DNA of 8,522 bases from an uncultured Acinetobacter sp. GTDB lineage: Bacteria; Pseudomonadota; Gammaproteobacteria; Pseudomonadales; Moraxellaceae. The DNA lies in contig CAAGMP010000054.1 of assembly GCA_900771065.1 (NCBI GenBank), positions 1-8,522 of the forward strand, read 5' to 3'. Every line of letters starts with the position of its first letter. Within the stretch, counting starts at the first letter, position 1. Below, one piece after another: positions 6,115 through 8,522 of this stretch. The position numbers were made by a program, and so were the translations under genes. Under the pieces are notes generated by a model. That model was given only the letters and a program-made list of their open reading frames with translations, did no database searches and had not been told where the DNA came from.

Positions 6115-6708
6115 TTATTCAAGAAGACGCTGCTTTTCTTTTTTCATCAGTGACCAAGCCAATAAAAACAATCCAATAATAATTGGAAATTCATATAATT
6201 CTTCCATTAAATCTTGGTAAGTTAAACCATCAATAAACAATGAACTTAATACCCGTTCATGCTCAATTGCATCGGCAATAATGATACTTGTTACAACCAA
6301 AACAAATGTCCAAAAAGGCAATACGAAAGCTTGGATTTTTCGCTTCAACTCGGTACGAAAATCAGCAGAAAAAAAGAAACCTAGAATGGGAGCAATAAAA
6401 CAAATGGATAAAATACGATAATACACTCGCGGTACATCAGGAAAATAATCTCTTCCCCAACTAATACTGCGACCAAATAATAAAATCCACCAACACACTG
6501 CCCACAACCAAAAATATTTGTCCCCCGCTTCTAGCTGCAACGGCTGCATATAAAAATAAGTAAAACAAGCAAAAAAGATTAATAACATTGCTTGGAAGTG
6601 CTCAATCCAACGAACAAAATCAGGGGAGAAAAAATTAAAAAATGGGAGAAGAATCATTAGAACAAACATCACCAAAACAGGTAATGTCATACGAAAATCA
6701 ATTTGCAA
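6115..6708 (-). CDS. multi-pass inner-membrane protein of unknown function, about 197 aa
   Basis: I do not recognise a named family. About six hydrophobic segments are visible (numbering from the TTG at 6708): 8-27, 39-55, 65-79, 97-113, 126-145 and 174-189, with charged connecting loops. A Trp-rich third segment (WLWAVCWWILLFGRS) leads into SWGRDYFPDVPRVYYR, the most distinctive conserved-looking stretch. The C-terminus ends in KKEKQRLLE. Start choice is uncertain. A TTG at 6708 has GGAG 6 nt upstream and is preferred here; an in-frame ATG at 6690 has no ribosome binding site and would remove six residues; the frame could also open at a TTG at 6726. The gene stands alone between the etfA terminator (46 nt upstream of 6726) and its own terminator. 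A weak promoter may lie in that short gap (CATAAC with TTTTCA 17 bp upstream). No link to gyrA or etf is evident. Confidence 0.8.
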   Translation of the reverse strand: MQIDFRMTLPVLVMFVLMILLPFFNFFSPDFVRWIEHFQAMLLIFFACFTYFYMQPLQLEAGDKYFWLWAVCWWILLFGRSISWGRDYFPDVPRVYYRILSICFIAPILGFFFSADFRTELKRKIQAFVLPFWTFVLVVTSIIIADAIEHERVLSSLFIDGLTYQDLMEELYEFPIIIGLFLLAWSLMKKEKQRLLE

Positions 6709-6758
6709 AAAACACTCCGTACTCAACTTTGAGGGTAAATGTTATGGCACATACTAGC

Positions 6759-6799
6759 AAAAATGAAAAATAAAAAGCACCCCAAGTGGAGTGCCTTTT
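6759..6799 (-). terminator. intrinsic terminator of the etfB-etfA operon
   Basis: On the minus strand AAAAGGCACTCC (6799-6788), loop ACTT, and GGGGTGCTTTTT (6783-6772) form a 12-bp stem with two G-U pairs, followed by ATTTTTCATTTTT. It begins 14 nt after the etfA stop codon. Confidence 0.9.
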
Positions 6800-6813
6800 A
6801 ATTGCAATATTAA

Positions 6814-7746
6814 TTACAGTTTAGAAACCAACTCGGGTACAACTGTATTTAAATCACCAACAATCCAATAATCTGCAACAGCATTAATTGGCGCTTCTTC
6901 ATCTTTATTGATTGCAACAATCACTTTAGAATCTTTCATGCCCGCTAAATGCTGAATTGCACCTGAAATACCAATTGCAATATACAAATCTGGTGCAACA
7001 ATTTTACCTGTTTGACCAACTTGCATATCGTTCGGTACAAAACCTGCGTCAACTGCTGCACGTGAAGCACCTTCAGCTGCGCCTAGTTTATCTGCCAATG
7101 GATCAAGGACTTTGTGATAGTTTTCACCTGAACCTACACCACGACCACCAGAAACTACAATACGTGCAGACGCCAATTCAGGACGTTCAGATTTCACAAT
7201 TTCTTCTTTTACAAAGTGTGAAACACCAACATCACCTTGACTTACAACAGAATCTACTGCTGCTGAACCACCATTCGCTGCAACTGGATCAAATGCAGTT
7301 GCACGTACTGTACCTACAATAATAGATTCAGCCGATTCAACCGTTGCAATCGCATTACCAGCATAAATTGGGCGTTTAAACGTATTTGCTGATTCTACGG
7401 CAATAATATCGGTAATCATACTTACATCTAAAAGTGCAGCAACACGCGGTAAAATATTTTTACCTGTTGTGGTTGCCGCAGCTAAAATATGCGAATAACC
7501 TTTACCTAAATCAGCAACTAATTTTGCTACATTTTCAGCCAATTGATTAGCATAAACCGCATCATCTGCAAGTAAAACTTTGCTTACACCTGCAACTTGT
7601 GCCGCTTGATCTGCTACGTTTTTCGCATCAGAACCTGCAACTAAAAGCGTGATTTCACCACCAATTTTTTGTGCTGCTGCAACCACGTTTAACGTTGCAC
7701 CATTGAGTGCGTTGTTGTCGTGCTCAGCGATAACTAAAATACTCAT
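6814..7746 (-). CDS. etfA: electron transfer flavoprotein subunit alpha
   Basis: The FAD-binding subunit of the ETF heterodimer, which accepts electrons from acyl-CoA and other flavin dehydrogenases and delivers them to ETF:ubiquinone oxidoreductase in the membrane. At 310 residues it has the usual bacterial length. The N-terminal alpha/beta domain (1-185) starts MSILVIAEHD and includes SHILAAATTTGKNILPRVAALLD (85-107). The C-terminal FAD domain shows SGGRGVG (199-205), SRAAVDAGFV (228-237), the QVGQTGKIVAPDLYIAIGISGAIQHLAGM block (242-270), NKDEEAPI (280-287) and ADYWIVGDL (291-299). These residues surround the flavin and the adenosine part of FAD in known ETFs. The ATG at 7746 has AAGGA about 8 nt upstream. 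It is the second gene of the operon, 16 nt after etfB, and ends at a strong terminator. Codon use resembles the other core genes. Confidence 0.97.
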   Translation of the reverse strand: MSILVIAEHDNNALNGATLNVVAAAQKIGGEITLLVAGSDAKNVADQAAQVAGVSKVLLADDAVYANQLAENVAKLVADLGKGYSHILAAATTTGKNILPRVAALLDVSMITDIIAVESANTFKRPIYAGNAIATVESAESIIVGTVRATAFDPVAANGGSAAVDSVVSQGDVGVSHFVKEEIVKSERPELASARIVVSGGRGVGSGENYHKVLDPLADKLGAAEGASRAAVDAGFVPNDMQVGQTGKIVAPDLYIAIGISGAIQHLAGMKDSKVIVAINKDEEAPINAVADYWIVGDLNTVVPELVSKL

Positions 7747-7762
7747 GATTTTTATCCTTGTA

Positions 7763-8515
7763 TTAGATCACTTTCGCTTCATTTTTTAACTTATCTACAA
7801 GTTCATCTACCGATTTTACTTGTACGCCCGCTTTACGTTCTGCTGGTGGCTCAACTTTAACTGTTTTAAGTTTAGTTGTTGCAGTTACACCTAAATCTGC
7901 TGGAGATTTCACATCTAAAGGCTTTTTACGCGCTTTCATGATTTCTGGTAATTTGATGTAACGTGGTTCATTCAAACGTAAGTCTGTAGTAATTACAGCA
8001 GGCAAAGTTAATTCAACAGTTTGTAAACCACCGTCAATTTCACGTGTAACTTTTACTTTTTCGCCTTCAACTACAACCTCAGAAGCAAATGTACCTTGTC
8101 CTGCACCTAATAATGCAGCAAGCATTTGACCAACTTGGTTTGAATCTTCATCAATTGCTTGTTTGCCGAGCAAAACTAATTGTGGCTGTTCTTGCTCAAC
8201 TACAGCTTTTAGAAGTTTCGCAACTTCTAATGCACCAAGTTGACTTTCATCAGCTTCAACTAAAATACCGCGATCTGCGCCTAACGCCATTGATGAACGG
8301 ATTTGTTCTTGCGCTTCTTTTGGTCCAACTGAAACGACTACAATTTCAGTCACCACTCCTTTTTCTTTTAGACGAACCGCTTCTTCCACTGCGATTTCAC
8401 AAAATGGATTGATCGACATTTTTACATTGGTCAAATCAACACCACTATTATCCGGCTTAACACGGACTTTAACGTTGGCATCTACCACACGTTTTACAGC
8501 AACAAGAGCCTTCAT
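7763..8515 (-). CDS. etfB: electron transfer flavoprotein subunit beta
   Basis: The partner subunit of ETF-alpha; in characterised ETFs it binds a structural AMP and carries the loop that docks on acyl-CoA dehydrogenases. The 250 residues match the family length. Landmarks are MKALVAVKRVVDANVKVRV (1-19), INPFCEIAVEEAVRLKE (35-51), the adenine-nucleotide region VVVSVGP (59-65) and LVLLGKQAIDEDSNQVGQM (113-131), the ETF-beta signature VKVTREIDGGLQTVELTLPAVIT (154-176) and the recognition loop RYIKLPEIMKARKKPL (185-200). In that loop Leu189 corresponds to the dehydrogenase anchor Leu195 of human ETF, and the KARKK run matches the region methylated in mammals. The ATG at 8515 has GGA 4 nt upstream at the window edge; the promoter lies outside. 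It is the first visible gene of the etfB-etfA operon. Confidence 0.97.
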   Translation of the reverse strand: MKALVAVKRVVDANVKVRVKPDNSGVDLTNVKMSINPFCEIAVEEAVRLKEKGVVTEIVVVSVGPKEAQEQIRSSMALGADRGILVEADESQLGALEVAKLLKAVVEQEQPQLVLLGKQAIDEDSNQVGQMLAALLGAGQGTFASEVVVEGEKVKVTREIDGGLQTVELTLPAVITTDLRLNEPRYIKLPEIMKARKKPLDVKSPADLGVTATTKLKTVKVEPPAERKAGVQVKSVDELVDKLKNEAKVI

Positions 8516-8522
8516 GTAATCC

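Noticed and set aside
6723..6734. Short inverted repeat CTCAA-CT-TTGAG at the upstream end of the membrane protein gene
   Set aside because: Only 5 bp with a 2-nt loop; common by chance and too small to call an operator.
6957..7322. Open frame of 121 codons, rich in His, Leu and Gln, opposite etfA
   Set aside because: Antisense shadow of the strongly conserved EtfA coding sequence; composition is not protein-like.
8089..8412. Open frame of 107 codons opposite etfB
   Set aside because: Leucine-rich antisense shadow of etfB with no independent support.

Overview
The window looks like the chromosome of an Acinetobacter-type gammaproteobacterium (Moraxellaceae). The DNA is AT-rich by eye, and GyrA, SerC and the two electron transfer flavoprotein subunits all read like Acinetobacter orthologues. 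The assignment rests on protein resemblance recalled from memory, not on a database search. No mobile element, CRISPR array, tRNA or rRNA gene is visible. This is ordinary core chromosome, and I found no convincing previously undescribed multi-gene system.

Layout from left to right. A divergent pair opens the window: the truncated 5' part of a YaiI/YqxD-family (UPF0178) gene runs off the left edge on the minus strand, and a conserved-looking gene of unknown function (309 aa) runs rightward. The first ten bases match the end of the Illumina TruSeq adapter, so the left edge is probably a contig end with residual adapter. A strong hairpin terminator separates the 309-aa gene from serC, which converges on it. 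All remaining genes are on the minus strand: serC (phosphoserine aminotransferase), a small lipoprotein gene, gyrA (DNA gyrase subunit A), a small multi-pass membrane protein gene, and etfA and etfB (electron transfer flavoprotein alpha and beta). In transcription order this is etfB-etfA, terminator, membrane protein, terminator, gyrA, terminator, lipoprotein, serC.

The etf genes form a tight two-gene operon (16-nt gap) that makes an FAD/AMP heterodimer passing electrons from acyl-CoA and related dehydrogenases to ETF:quinone oxidoreductase. The other genes look like separate transcription units, mostly divided by intrinsic terminators, and they show no shared pathway. Gyrase A carries the wild-type residues at the two main quinolone-resistance positions.

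The points most worth a second look are a helical insertion of about 85 residues inside the GyrA C-terminal pinwheel, a terminator-like hairpin in the gyrA leader, a perfect 23-bp inverted repeat just upstream of the gyrA promoter, and the adapter-like left edge.
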